From assembly GCA_031763025.1 (NCBI GenBank), contig JASSKH010000017.1, positions 9,414,626 through 9,478,625 on the forward strand: a stretch of DNA of 64,000 bases. The letters run 5' to 3'. Under the pieces are notes generated by a model that saw only the letters and a list, made by a program, of their open reading frames with translations, searched no databases and was not told the DNA's origin. The stretch is from Macrocystis pyrifera. Its lineage: Eukaryota; Sar; Phaeophyceae; Laminariales; Laminariaceae. Each line of letters opens with the position of its first letter. The first letter of the stretch is position 1. Position numbers and translations under genes: made by a program. Shown piece after piece: positions 34,501 to 44,600 of the stretch.

Positions 34501-37481
34501 GCCTCAGACTTGTCGACACGGCGCACAAACGGTTGAAGTATACTTCACATACTCGAAGTATACTGGGCATATTGAGGGTATTTCATTACTGCGAGTACTG
34601 AGTCTCGCAGAAGAAGCAGCAGTACGAACACTACCAATCGACGAAATACTGCTATTAATAGACTAGTACTGGTATACTTGTACCCGCGGTACAGAACCCT
34701 GAGATACTTGAAGCACAACATGCGGTGTCCATGCCAGCAGCAGTAGCGAACCCCGCATTAGTGCGAGCGCGAAGCGAACCCCGCATTAGTGCGAGCCTGA
34801 AGAAATTATACGCAGTAATATCTACAGAACCTCAAAATACTGCGAGTACTCGCAGTATCTCGAGTACAAAACCCCCGAAATACTGCGAGTGTACGAAGTA
34901 CCTACGGTAATAGCAGCAGTATTTTCTCGAACATACTTTGCTTTATAAACTCCCAAGTATTCGGAGTAGCTGTGAAACGTTGAGGTATGAACGCACGCCA
35001 CACGCAATCGCGCCGCCCAAACTCTTTAATTTGGGCTAAAACACAGAAGTAACATGTACTCTTATCACATTATACGTTCAGAAAAGCAAGGTGTGGACGA
35101 ATGTATTATTATTACTACTGCTGTAGTACTCTGTTGTAGTTCTGTGGTACAAAAATAGTCAAAAGTGAGATTAAGAAAAAGAAACGGGGATGGTGCGAGT
35201 CGAACCTCGGAAACGAAAATGTTATCCAGCAAGTGCAGTTTAAACCTATATGCTAGAACAGCGCTCGTACAACTGGCATGTCGTGTTTTTTAGGCAATCT
35301 AAAACACTTTGCACGATCTTCTACAGCAGTAGAGTAGCTTGTACAGGTACGACAGCATATTCAGCAGTACTGCTGTAAAATGCAACGCGAGGAACGTACG
35401 TGTACTGATCCCCTTTCAGCTGGCTCTAGGATCTATCGATCAGCAATGTAGGACACACTGCAATCTACTGTATGTGTATGTACCGCTGTAAGTATATTAC
35501 GAACGCTGCGTACGAATGAGCCGCAGTACAATCATCCATACGCGCAAGGTGTGCTGACTGCTGCTGCTGGGCAGCAGGGTTGGTTGTGGTGCTGTAGGAA
35601 GCTGGAGGAAAGCACGCTCTGTGCACTGCTGTGGGTGTTGTTCTCTAGGCGGTGGTCCGTGCTCCGTCAACAACCCCAAAAAAATGTATGATGAGCCGGG
35701 GGGAGAGAAAACAGAGAGCATGGCAATGTACCGATATACGTACGTACAAAATAAGGCCTCTTTACCGAAACCAGGGAAATCGTCTTATCCACTCCCGCCG
35801 GAAAAAAAAAATTAAGCGCCTGCCACGCGCTTCAGAGTGCACGGATCGCGCCGAGACCTAGACCAATGTGTCCGGCAGGGCTTCCGGTGTCCGTGTACCT
35901 ACTGTTTTGCCTAAAAGTGCTCGTGCGAAGAGAAAAGTTGGCAAAAGTACGAAAATTTGACAAATATACTCGTACGTATACATACATATTTTTTTAATTC
36001 GGGGAGACGAAATAGCATTCGCATTAAACTGTCAAGCTGTGACGTGCCGCGAAAAAGTGCGGATAGGCCAATTACGATCCTGGTACGTAAGTTATTGATA
36101 TAAAAACGGCAAAATTTTGCCTTTCTTACACCAGCTTTCTGAAGCCAAATAAAGCATACCTCCTCGTACGTAAGACGTACCAGTGTACGAGGTGCTCCAT
36201 TGATTTTACGGTATGCCCATCCTATCGGTAGACAAATTCGTGTACCCTCCTGGTACAGAGTCTACCAGTACTTGGTTCCTTTTATACTTGGTACCAATGT
36301 AGGACATGAGGATTATTCAAAATTTTCGAAACGTGCTCAAAGCTCATACTTTTTCAATATCCAACCAAAGGAGCCAAGCGTACCTGACCTTGAAATGACC
36401 GGGCCATTCTTACTACCGCCTCTGCATGTACGAGCGGACGCAGAGCGCACTTTGCACATGTTGCCGTCAGAACGCCCGCGTTTGGCGAATCATGAACGAC
36501 GAAGTACGCATGTCTGATACAAAGAGGCTTCCGAGACAGCCATATTGATGTTCATTGTACTCGTACCGGGTACAGCAGTACCGCACGTATCACGTAATTA
36601 CAAGTGTTGCTGCGCTGCTCAGCCACAGGCCACGTACATCACATAGCTGGAACAAGCACTCGATTTACAAGGCACATGGGCAAACACAATTGCTGAAAGC
36701 TCACCTCGCCACCCATGGGGTCTTCCACAGGTGTCTCCTCCGAAGAGGCCGTTGCGCAGCAACCGGAGGCTTTCAGGTTCTCGAAGATAACGTTATTGGC
36801 GAGCACATCGATCGCAAGCTGCTCGTCCCCGAATTCGTTGAAACACGCCATTTTGTCGCACGACGCCGTACGGATTTTGTACGCGATCTCCTTGCACGCA
36901 GCGAACATCGCGATCATGGTAGACTGCAGCTTGGGCTCCGCGAATGTCAGCCACTGCGCACGAGACGCAACAATCAAGACGGATGAAAATAGGTGGGATT
37001 TCTGGATTCCTTTGTTGGAGTTGCGTACGTCATACTCCACTTGGTGTCGAAAACTATACCGGTATTACTACAACTGCTGTGGTTCACATGTACACATAAG
37101 TTTAATATACACAGCTTTGTCATGTTCCGGTCGAAATGTAGTGCTACAAATAGAACTCGAAGTAAAAAGCAAGCTAGTACTCTTGGGTGTTACCAGCATG
37201 CAGTATATCCACAGGCCAGACGGCTAGACAAAAAAACGCAACCTCTCCCTACTTACTTGCTCCAGAGTAGGCTGCTGCCCATCGTTCATGGAGGTGGAGG
37301 GCGTGGACATCTTGAGGGCTCCGGTCGATGTGGGTGCGCCAGCCACACGACGTGACATGAACGGCGATTTCGCAAGCGAAGTCGCTGGCGCGGCAGTTAC
37401 GCCGGCCGCAGACGGAGACACGACGAACGCATTCGCTGTAGCGGCAAGGGCGAGGAATGCGGCGGCGGCTACAGACTTCAT
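22552..37481 (-). CDS. SBP: Plastid sedoheptulose-1,7-bisphosphatase, 7 exons
   Basis: This Calvin-cycle enzyme dephosphorylates sedoheptulose 1,7-bisphosphate in the plastid stroma. Exons in order: 37481-37257, 36953-36705, 25035-24861, 23954-23815, 23355-23263, 23062-22892 and 22641-22552. All introns are GT-AG and in phase, giving 380 residues, close to plant precursors. SBPase rather than FBPase is shown by [20 protein letters not shown] (164-183), GIFGVWPG-like spacing, [19 protein letters not shown] and SQVAYGS. Cys107 and Cys112 (SCDKMAC) align with the thioredoxin-regulated pair of plant SBPase. Residues 1-18 form a signal peptide ending ANA, with Phe19 at +1, and a Ser/Arg-rich transit segment follows: the heterokont bipartite plastid signal. 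Intron 2 is 11.7 kb and full of transposons. Exon 7 could alternatively start 9 bases later, losing three residues. Confidence 0.95.
25492..27342. mobile_element. TIR element copy C (complete, about 1.85 kb)
   Basis: It is bounded by TAATGAGGCGCG (25492-25503) and CGCGCCTCATTA (27331-27342) and preceded by the conserved ACTAGTAATTGGTGG. The organisation matches copy B: GAAGACGAAAAATCT subrepeats near 25783, 25963, 26240, 26515 and 26740, a GTCGACGGGTAGAAAGAAC module, then the T-run/A-run stem and the GCGCGCTTCGCGCGC hairpin at the right end. It sits in SBPase intron 2. Frames of up to 184 codons on either strand are composed of repeat units and are not regarded as genes. Confidence 0.75.
27343..31190. 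other. SBPase intron 2, segment without recognised gene
   Basis: This stretch has mixed composition. A pyrimidine-rich part lies near 27780-27850 and a GC-rich part from 27870 to 28310. The phrase CCCCCGGGATTTCA is shared by 29903 and 30921 with similar flanks (ACATCCC), suggesting an old dispersed repeat. 29150-29340 has repeats of CTAGGTTG(A/G)CTCGG. The longest frame (27576-28151, 191 codons) has no recognisable domain and lies inside the intron. Confidence 0.5.
30126..30340. repeat. Short imperfect repeats on CCCTACAGA and TCTGTG
   Basis: About four diverged units alternate ACCCTACAGA and TTCTGTG(A/G), so each unit can fold on itself (TACAGA against TCTGTA). The units are roughly 55 bp. 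The region lies in SBPase intron 2 and is non-coding. Confidence 0.6.
31194..31985 (+). pseudogene. LINE-type ORF C-terminal remnant
   Basis: Three reading-frame pieces join into one decayed coding region. The first is 31194-31322 ([17 protein letters not shown]). The second is the frame of 31298-31804 ([54 protein letters not shown]). The third follows a TAG at 31802 ([26 protein letters not shown]). The charged C-terminal region with GECEIYKEE resembles the end of non-LTR reverse transcriptase ORFs. A Cys-rich stretch expected before HIVGEC seems deleted. There is at least one frameshift near 31300 and one in-frame stop, so it is dead. It lies within SBPase intron 2, in the opposite sense. 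Confidence 0.55.
31991..32500 (+). repeat. Poly-C-headed interspersed repeat, copy 1
   Basis: It starts with a C run and continues with GACACACTGCATT, TCGTGCC(T/G)TAGCAGAGAGCG, TTCTCTCCAGATT and CCAGACA(G/A)GAGTCGT. The same order and spacing occurs at 45551-46060, where the C run is 22 long. Similarity is roughly 70-75 percent by eye. The family is unknown. Confidence 0.7.
32575..33410. repeat. Minisatellite on GACCCGACCCGCGAG
   Basis: There are two blocks (32575-32880 and 33090-33410) of imperfect units of about 38-40 bp, with a GC-rich core TGACCCGACCCGCGAGATTT and an A/T-rich spacer such as TGAAAACCTC. About 200 bp of unrelated sequence separates the blocks. It is in SBPase intron 2. Frames across it are artefacts of the repeat. 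Confidence 0.85.
33411..36704. other. SBPase intron 2, proximal part without gene
   Basis: 34080-34990 is rich in variants of GAGTACTGAGAGTA and GCGAGTACTG, possibly a decayed minisatellite. Inside it, AGCGAACCCCGCATTAGTGC occurs twice 28 bp apart (34745 and 34773). Four TACTGCTGTA-type motifs fall between 35116 and 36580. No coding region is recognised. Confidence 0.55.
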
Positions 37482-37764
37482 GGCAAAAAAAGGAAGGACT
37501 ACGTAAGTTATAGCTGATGGAAGGCAACGCAAGCGCAAAGCGCATGCAAAACGTCATTGGCTCGTCTGCATGTCTTCTTGCGGGGACGAGGAATAAATGC
37601 CCCCGCAAGGGTTTTGTCATTTCTCGGGAGGCAGGTTGGCAAAGGGATCGCGACATCTCCCACCCCTACAGTTTGTCACCACCGCTGCGCGATGCGTGTG
37701 CGCTTGTGCTATTTTACTGTCTTTCAATCGACTTGTCCTGCGTGTGTAGCTACGACACCGAACG
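37482..37764. promoter_or_regulatory. Divergent SBPase/NKAP promoter region (283 bp)
   Basis: Only 283 bp separate the two divergent start codons. A CCAAT box on the minus strand (plus CATTGG, 37555-37560) lies about 75 bp upstream of the SBPase ATG. A perfect 9 bp inverted repeat, CTTGCGGGG (37577-37585) and CCCCGCAAG (37601-37609), with a 15 nt spacer sits near the middle and could be a regulatory site or a hairpin. No TATA box is evident for either gene. That the two genes are co-regulated is an inference from spacing. Confidence 0.6.
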
Positions 37765-38623
37765 ATGGGTGGAGGCTCAGAATTCGAACGTAATCGCCGA
37801 TCTCGGTCGCCTGACCGGTATGGACGCGACCACAGAAGCAATGAAAAACACCAGACATCGAGATACCACGGACGACGTAACGAGAGAGGCTCGCAGCGCG
37901 AGCATGATATGGACAGGAGTCGATGGGGCCGCGGCGACGAGGGCGAACGCCATCATGACGACAGGCACAGAGATAGACATGGGGAAAGAGATGGCCGTGA
38001 TCGGGCACAGCATCGCTCTCCAGATCGACACAACGACCGAGGACATTACCGGCGTACTGGTAGCTCGGACCGACGCGAACTTGACACGCAAGCTAAAAGC
38101 AACGGGCCAGTCTCGACTGAAAAGCGGTCGTCGAGATGGGGCGACGCTATCAAGGCAGGAAATGGTGCAAGCGGTATTGACGGATTGCAAAATGGCACTT
38201 TCGGAGCTGAGGATCGCAATGGCGGAATGTATGGACCGGCTGACACAGGACGCCCTAGTAGCGGAACCCGGGGCTGGGGTGGTGGTGGTGGGGGAGAAAG
38301 AGGGCAAGGGAACGGTGCCCCCCGCGACGAAAGCTGGGTAGAGCACCGCCTTAAGCTACGAGCGGAGGCGAAGCTCCCTCGAGGAGTATGGAACAGGTCT
38401 CCCTCGCCGCCGAAAAAGAAGGAGGTAAAGGTCACGAAAGCGCCTGCGGCAGAAAACCGGAAGAAGACCAAGGTACGAGGCAGGGGGAAGCAGGATGCCC
38501 GCGAAGAAGCTCGGCGCGCTGAAAACGCGAAAATATCTCGCACGAAAAACGCCAAGCGTAAGCCACGCAGAAGGCGCTCTCCGTCGATGACGTCCGCCGC
38601 CTCTGACAGCAGCAGCAGCAGCG

Positions 38624-38691
<68 letters not shown>

Positions 38692-41600
38692 GGCGGCAAC
38701 AGCAGTAATGGCGAGAGTAGCAGCGGGGAAGAACAAAGGAAGACTGGGCGCGCTTCAGGCGAGCGCAAGAGACGCGTGTCTTCCAGAACCAAAGAGGTAA
38801 GAGGTCGTGGCGCCTGCATTACTGCTGTACACGCGTACCTCATACATGCATATGCGACCGACGTGAGACTTTGTTTGCCGTGCAGCAGTCTTTTGCCGGT
38901 ATAAATTAGACCACGACAGTGGTAAGTACAATGTTACGTAAGTCAGTTGTGTCTCAAAGAGCGTTTGTAGGTACAACAAGCGTTTTTTTTTTTTTTTTTT
39001 TTTAATTCATCACTTTTATTTTACTTTCCAGCCCACTCGTATTAAATGTAATAGGAGGTTTTGCCCTCGACGATCTTCTGGACAAGCCGTGGTCACAGGT
39101 GTCGTCCCTTCTCCCCCCCGGTACGTGCCTGTACAGTTTATTTTTTGTCGCGCATAAGGTTCAGCATTCCCACTGCTCGTCGATTTTCATCGAATGTAGC
39201 CAACTCACGCTTTCGCGCTTTCCGCTTTTTATCATTTTTTTATGCAAGAAAAAGTCCCTATGAGCATGCACTCGGTGAGACTTGAACCCACGAAATTGAT
39301 CTTGACAGGCACGCGGACCACGTACCAAGCCACCGGGGACGCCGGCTGTTTTGTTTGTCGCGCATAGGGTTCAGCATTCCCACTGCTCGTCGATTTTCAT
39401 CGAATGTAGCTAACTCACGCTCTCGCGCTTTCCGCTAGTCAATTTTTTATGCAAGAAAAAGTCCCTATGAGCATGCACTCGGTGAGACTTGAACCCACGA
39501 AATTGATCTTGATAGGCACGCGGATCACCTACCAAGCCACCGGGGACCTAAGAATTACTGCTGTCGAAAATTAACCGATTAGAATAATAAAAACAGACCA
39601 CTTTTAGTTTCGTAATAAAGGAGCAGTTGACAAAGGGGTACAGCCCCTCACCGACAATAGTGACTTAATACGGGGAATACTGCTTTTCGCCAACGGGGAC
39701 GTGTTGGGAGGAACCCCGTTCGACTCGATGTCTATGGCACTTTCCCTTTCTTAGAGGGTAGCGTGTAGGACAGACACGCCAGGTTTTGGTATAGGATCGG
39801 TACGGACGATCCCACGAAACGACCATCAACGGTGAAGGAGAGGAAGATTGCGTGTGCGAGGCACGGGCCTTCCATCCAATTTGCAGTGATTACTTGTCAC
39901 GGGACAATCTCAGTGCTGATGACAACAAATGGTCTAGGAATATGGGTGACCACAGTCGTACAATATGATACGGATATCCACGACCTCGGCGAATGGTAGG
40001 ACCTCCGCGGGACAATACCCATGCGACCGTCTGGTCGAGAACCTGGAACCCACAGACGTCCATGTTCTCCAAGTCGACACTAAAATCTGAGCGTTTGACG
40101 AACTCCCATCACCCCTTCCACAATCATCCAGGTGTGGGTGTGCTTTTTTCCGTAAGTGCATGCATAGCGGGTGAACGATAGCGATGAAAAACGGGGTGTG
40201 ATCATCTACCCCTTTTTACTTTTTGACTTACATAAGCGAGGGTATATATATACCCCGTCGCCTCTACCGAGTTTGGGAAGTCCCTCTTTTTTGCATCATT
40301 ATACCCTAATTTGTCTCGTTGCGGATGGGTGGGATGGATGTACCCCGGACTGGATCAAAAAGACCGCTGGTAGGTGATGGTTGTTGCTCGTGGTTGTTGT
40401 GGCACGCCCTACAAACGACGTCCCACGGCGAAAAGACCAACGGCCCAGACCCTCTCAAACGTGTTCAGCGTACATGCGTACATATATATGTGATCAGCAT
40501 ACCACACCGCACGGTGGCAGCTACGAACGGCCCGTAGACTAGACAGTCATGAGACATAAAAGTACACGAACGACAAGCCCCTGATACCAGCCATTGCAGC
40601 TTCGATCGCCGCAGCCAAACCCGTGGCCCATGGGGCGTGTCCCAAACGGAATTGAGTGCTGCTGTACATTCAAAAGTCGTCTGTTACAACAATTTATGAT
40701 GGCGCCACCCGTAGTTTTTATCCGGCGCAGATCTCGCTCTTCAGAATACCGATGCCAGCAGCAGGGTGTGGTCGGTTAGCCGTGGGGGCACACTCCCCTC
40801 TTTTTTGAGGGCTGGACGTCGCCTCTACGGCAGCTGGATTATCATATTGAATCTCACTGAATCACTACTCGTGCTGTTGAGCTTCAGATCTCGCCCCGAT
40901 CGCATTTTCAGATGTGAAGTTGGCAAATCGAAACAGTCTTTCTATGCCAAAAAATCTCAGATTTATTGTGCGTGCAGAGATTCGAGCAAACGCCGAGACC
41001 AACTGCTGTTGTTGTGGTCTGGCGGCGCGAAGAGACGCGCTGGGTGCGCAGCCCTACGCGTAGGACCCAAGCGTCCGAGCCAAGGCTGACTCCCTCTGGT
41101 TTGGCGGTGAAGAGACATGCCGAGTGCGCTAGAGTCAACCTGTATGGGTATTTTGTGTTTCACAATGTGACTGACTGCTGCTGCTGCACAGCAGTGTAGT
41201 CTACGAGTACGTATCCACGGAAAGGTGCGCGCCGAGTGCGCTTCTCTTGGTCTCTAGGCCCGAGCCCGCGCCAGCCGACTGCAGCCTGCAGCCTGGCTAC
41301 GGAGGGACGCGCCGCCTGCCGACCGCGCGTCGGGCGCGAAGCGTCGCTGTACAGCTGTGTGTCACTATTCAACTCATCGATCGTTCTGCTGCTGTTTGCT
41401 GTCGTGGATAACATCTTGAATTAAGAGAGAATGCCATTTTTCGATTTTTGAAATTTTGAAAATCTGATGACCCAAGCCGACTTGGGTAAACGGATTCTCA
41501 AATCGAAAAATTCCCGGTCGGATTTTGCATATTCGGACTGCATAAGCAGGGACATTCATTTTTGACATCGAAAAATCCAAATCTGAAGCTCGAAATCCAA

Positions 41601-44600
41601 CCGCATAGCAAACAGCCCTATGGGGTCAGATTTTGAGTTTCAGATTTCGGTCCGATCGCATTTTCTGCTGTGAACTTCGCAAATCGCGACAGTCTCTGTA
41701 CACGGAGAAATCGGATTTATGGTGTGTACAGAAAACCGAGCAAACGCCAAGACCAACTGCTGTTGTTGTGGTCTGGCGTCGCAAAGAGACGCGCTGGGTG
41801 CACTGTCCTGCGCGTAGGACGCAAACGTCCAAGCCAACGCTGACGGTCTTGAGTCTGGCGGCGAAGAGACGTGCCGAGTGCGCTAGAGCCAACCTATCTT
41901 GATATTTTGTACCAGGTACCAGGTATTTCACAACGTGACTGGCCGATGCGGTCTACGAGTACGTATCCACGGAGAGGTGCGCGCCGAGTGCGCTTCTCTT
42001 GGTCTCTAGGCCCGAGACAGCCCCAGCCGACTGTAGTCTGGCTATGGAGAGTCGCGCCGCCCGCCGACCGTGCGTCGGGCGCGAAGTAACGTCGCTATAC
42101 GGGTGTGTCATCATTCAACTCATCGATCGTTGTACCGCTGTTTGCTGTGGTGGATAACGTCTTGAATTAAGAGAGCATGCCACTTTTCGATTTGAAAATC
42201 TGATGACCCAAGTCGTCGGGTTTTGGGCCTAAATCCGACGGCTTGGGCCATCTGATTCTCGAATCGAAAAAGCTTCAGTCTGATTTCGCATCTTTTTAGT
42301 AAAAGCAATCAGATGCTTTTATTTTTGGGATTGAAAAATCAAACCTGACGCTCGAAACCGAACCTCATAGAAAACAGCCTAAACACCCCTGCTAACGGGA
42401 ACACAGGAAGCAAAAAGTTTGGAAAAGTTATACCTGACACTCAAGTTGGATTTTTTCACGAAAAATACGAGGTTGGGTCGCATCGGGAAATAGCGTATTC
42501 GAGCTGTACTGTGCTTCAAATAAGTAATAAAGCGGAATGACTCAGCACGCGACACAGACCAGCTGACAAGCACCGACGAGAGTAACCGTAGACGAGCGAA
42601 AGCATGCGTCGTCGCGTGCGCGCCGCCGCCAGCCTCTCTTTTATTTTTCGGCAGCGCAGGCTAGGAAGCTTTCACGCTCAGAGTCTCTTGGATGGGCGGA
42701 GGGATCCCTCAAACACCACGCCCAGAACAGCGACGGCGATGCAGCTACCGAAGTCTAGAGCGTATCCTCCGTGTTTTGGGTCTATCGCTCTGTTATCATG
42801 CGGTTTGGTCAAAGCAGAAAAAGGACTTGCGACCGCCATGCATTTGTGCAAGGCACCACCGCTAGGTTACGCTGTGCTATCGTCTGTAGGCGCGGGTGCG
42901 GCTGTTGGTGTGGTCGACCGCACCAAAATACAAAATACCGTTCGTCTCGTAGTCCGTGGAACCTCTCAGGGCCAACAAGGCTGCTGAGGGCCAGGGGGGA
43001 GTTTCTCGTATGTGTGCTGATCGGACTGCCAGTGAACGTTCGGTACCTTATTCTGTAGCAGATGGAACACAGAGCAACTTGGCTTTCCAGGTGTTCCAAG
43101 AATGTCGATCGATGTGGGTGGAGATTCGGATGCTCGCCGTCCGTGTGGGTGTCCTTTTCCCTACTGAAAGAAGCGGCGCAATGTCACAGGATAGGGGTAC
43201 GAGTCACCTCCCCGCTGAATGACGTCCCCGCCGCTGCTGACGTTTAGGGCACAACTCTAGAAGCACATTTCAAACAATCTCGCTAAAGTACAGCGCTCGG
43301 CATATAGGTGTGCACGAATATCATGTGTTCCCTACGGAGAACCCCTTTTTTTCTGTCAAGGAGTCCTTTTGCCCAAATTCATGTTTATTTTACACCGTAC
43401 GAGTACCCATATTACTGACATACCCCAAACACGAGCGTTGCCGGACAGAGAAAGTGGCAAGCCTGATGTGCTTGGCTTTCAGAAAAAGCTGCCAACAGTG
43501 ATTACCTAAAAAATTCCGCACGTCAGGTTTTCAAGGGTATGTTAGGTAAGGTATGCCTATACCCGAGTAAGTTTTTGAGGTCGTACCTAAAGTACCTAAA
43601 AAGTAGTTGAGGTGTTGACGGCTGTACCTAGCATACCTAACACTTGTGTAAGGTATCGGGATCCGTACCTAACGTACCTTAAATTTGTAGGTAAGGCATT
43701 AGAGTCGTCCCCAGGCTCGTACCTATATCCGAGTATTTCGTCGACGGGTAAACCTATAGCCGGGTAAGTATTGGAGTGACGTACCTATCGTACCAAACTT
43801 ACTATAGGTAAGGTATCACGGTCCGTACGTAACGTACCTAACGTGTCGGTAAGGTATCGGGTTCAGTACCTATCTTACCTGAAGCTTGGGTAAGGTATGG
43901 AGGTCGTCCCCAGGCTCGTACCTAAACCGGGTATTTTGTGGCAGGTATACCCGATACCCGGGTAAGTATTGACGTCCGTACCTAAAGTACCTAAGTTTCT
44001 TTTAGGTTGGAATTTTGAGGCCGTACCTAGTGTGGGTACGGGTACGTACCCGGATAAGTACCTGGGTACACACCCGTCCATAACACGTCAAGTTGATGGT
44101 GCTGGGCACTAGAGTAGTATGTACTGTCAGTAGTAATCTACTGCCGGTAGCTATGGTCCTGCCAGTAGATGCTGCTAGTTTGTTTGATCTCACGTACATC
44201 CAAGATACTCACCAATTTTCTTCTAACGAGACACCATACCTGTATTGGTTTTGCTTGGTGAGGCTAACATAATAATATCATGCTGTATGTACCCCAAGGG
44301 CTTGAGCGATTGAATAACTTAACATGCCAGAGTTGTTTGTGAGAGCTGGCTCGGGTCCTGCTTGCTGGTTCCCTCGCTCGGTGAAGCTTGGCGCTCGTGG
44401 TCTTCGCCAGTAGTTGTTCGCGTCGCTACTCTATCCCCAGGGTTGGGCACGTCTATCAATAGGCGACAGGTGTCCAGGGTGTGTATGCCAGCTGGCAGGT
44501 GTCCTGGTGGGTGTGTGGCGGGGAGACCGCATGCTTAATTCGCATTTTTTTATATTTTTATTTTGGCAGATGACGTCATGAGTACTTCGTATTATATACC

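Noticed and set aside
35180-35275. tRNA gene on the minus strand (GTGCGAGTCGAACCTC resembles the 3' end of a tRNA)
   Set aside because: A B-box-like GGTTCGACTCG is present, but the T-stem pairs poorly, no matching 5' acceptor strand is found within 100 bp, and it does not match the SINE head. At most an old tRNA-derived fragment.
38046-38843. 265-codon minus-strand ORF with poly-Leu
   Set aside because: It is the antisense of NKAP exon 1; poly-Leu is the complement of the (AGC)n Ser tract.
42604-42987. 127-codon ORF in NKAP intron 1 as a gene
   Set aside because: No domain; overlaps other frames of similar length; no sign of splicing or conservation.
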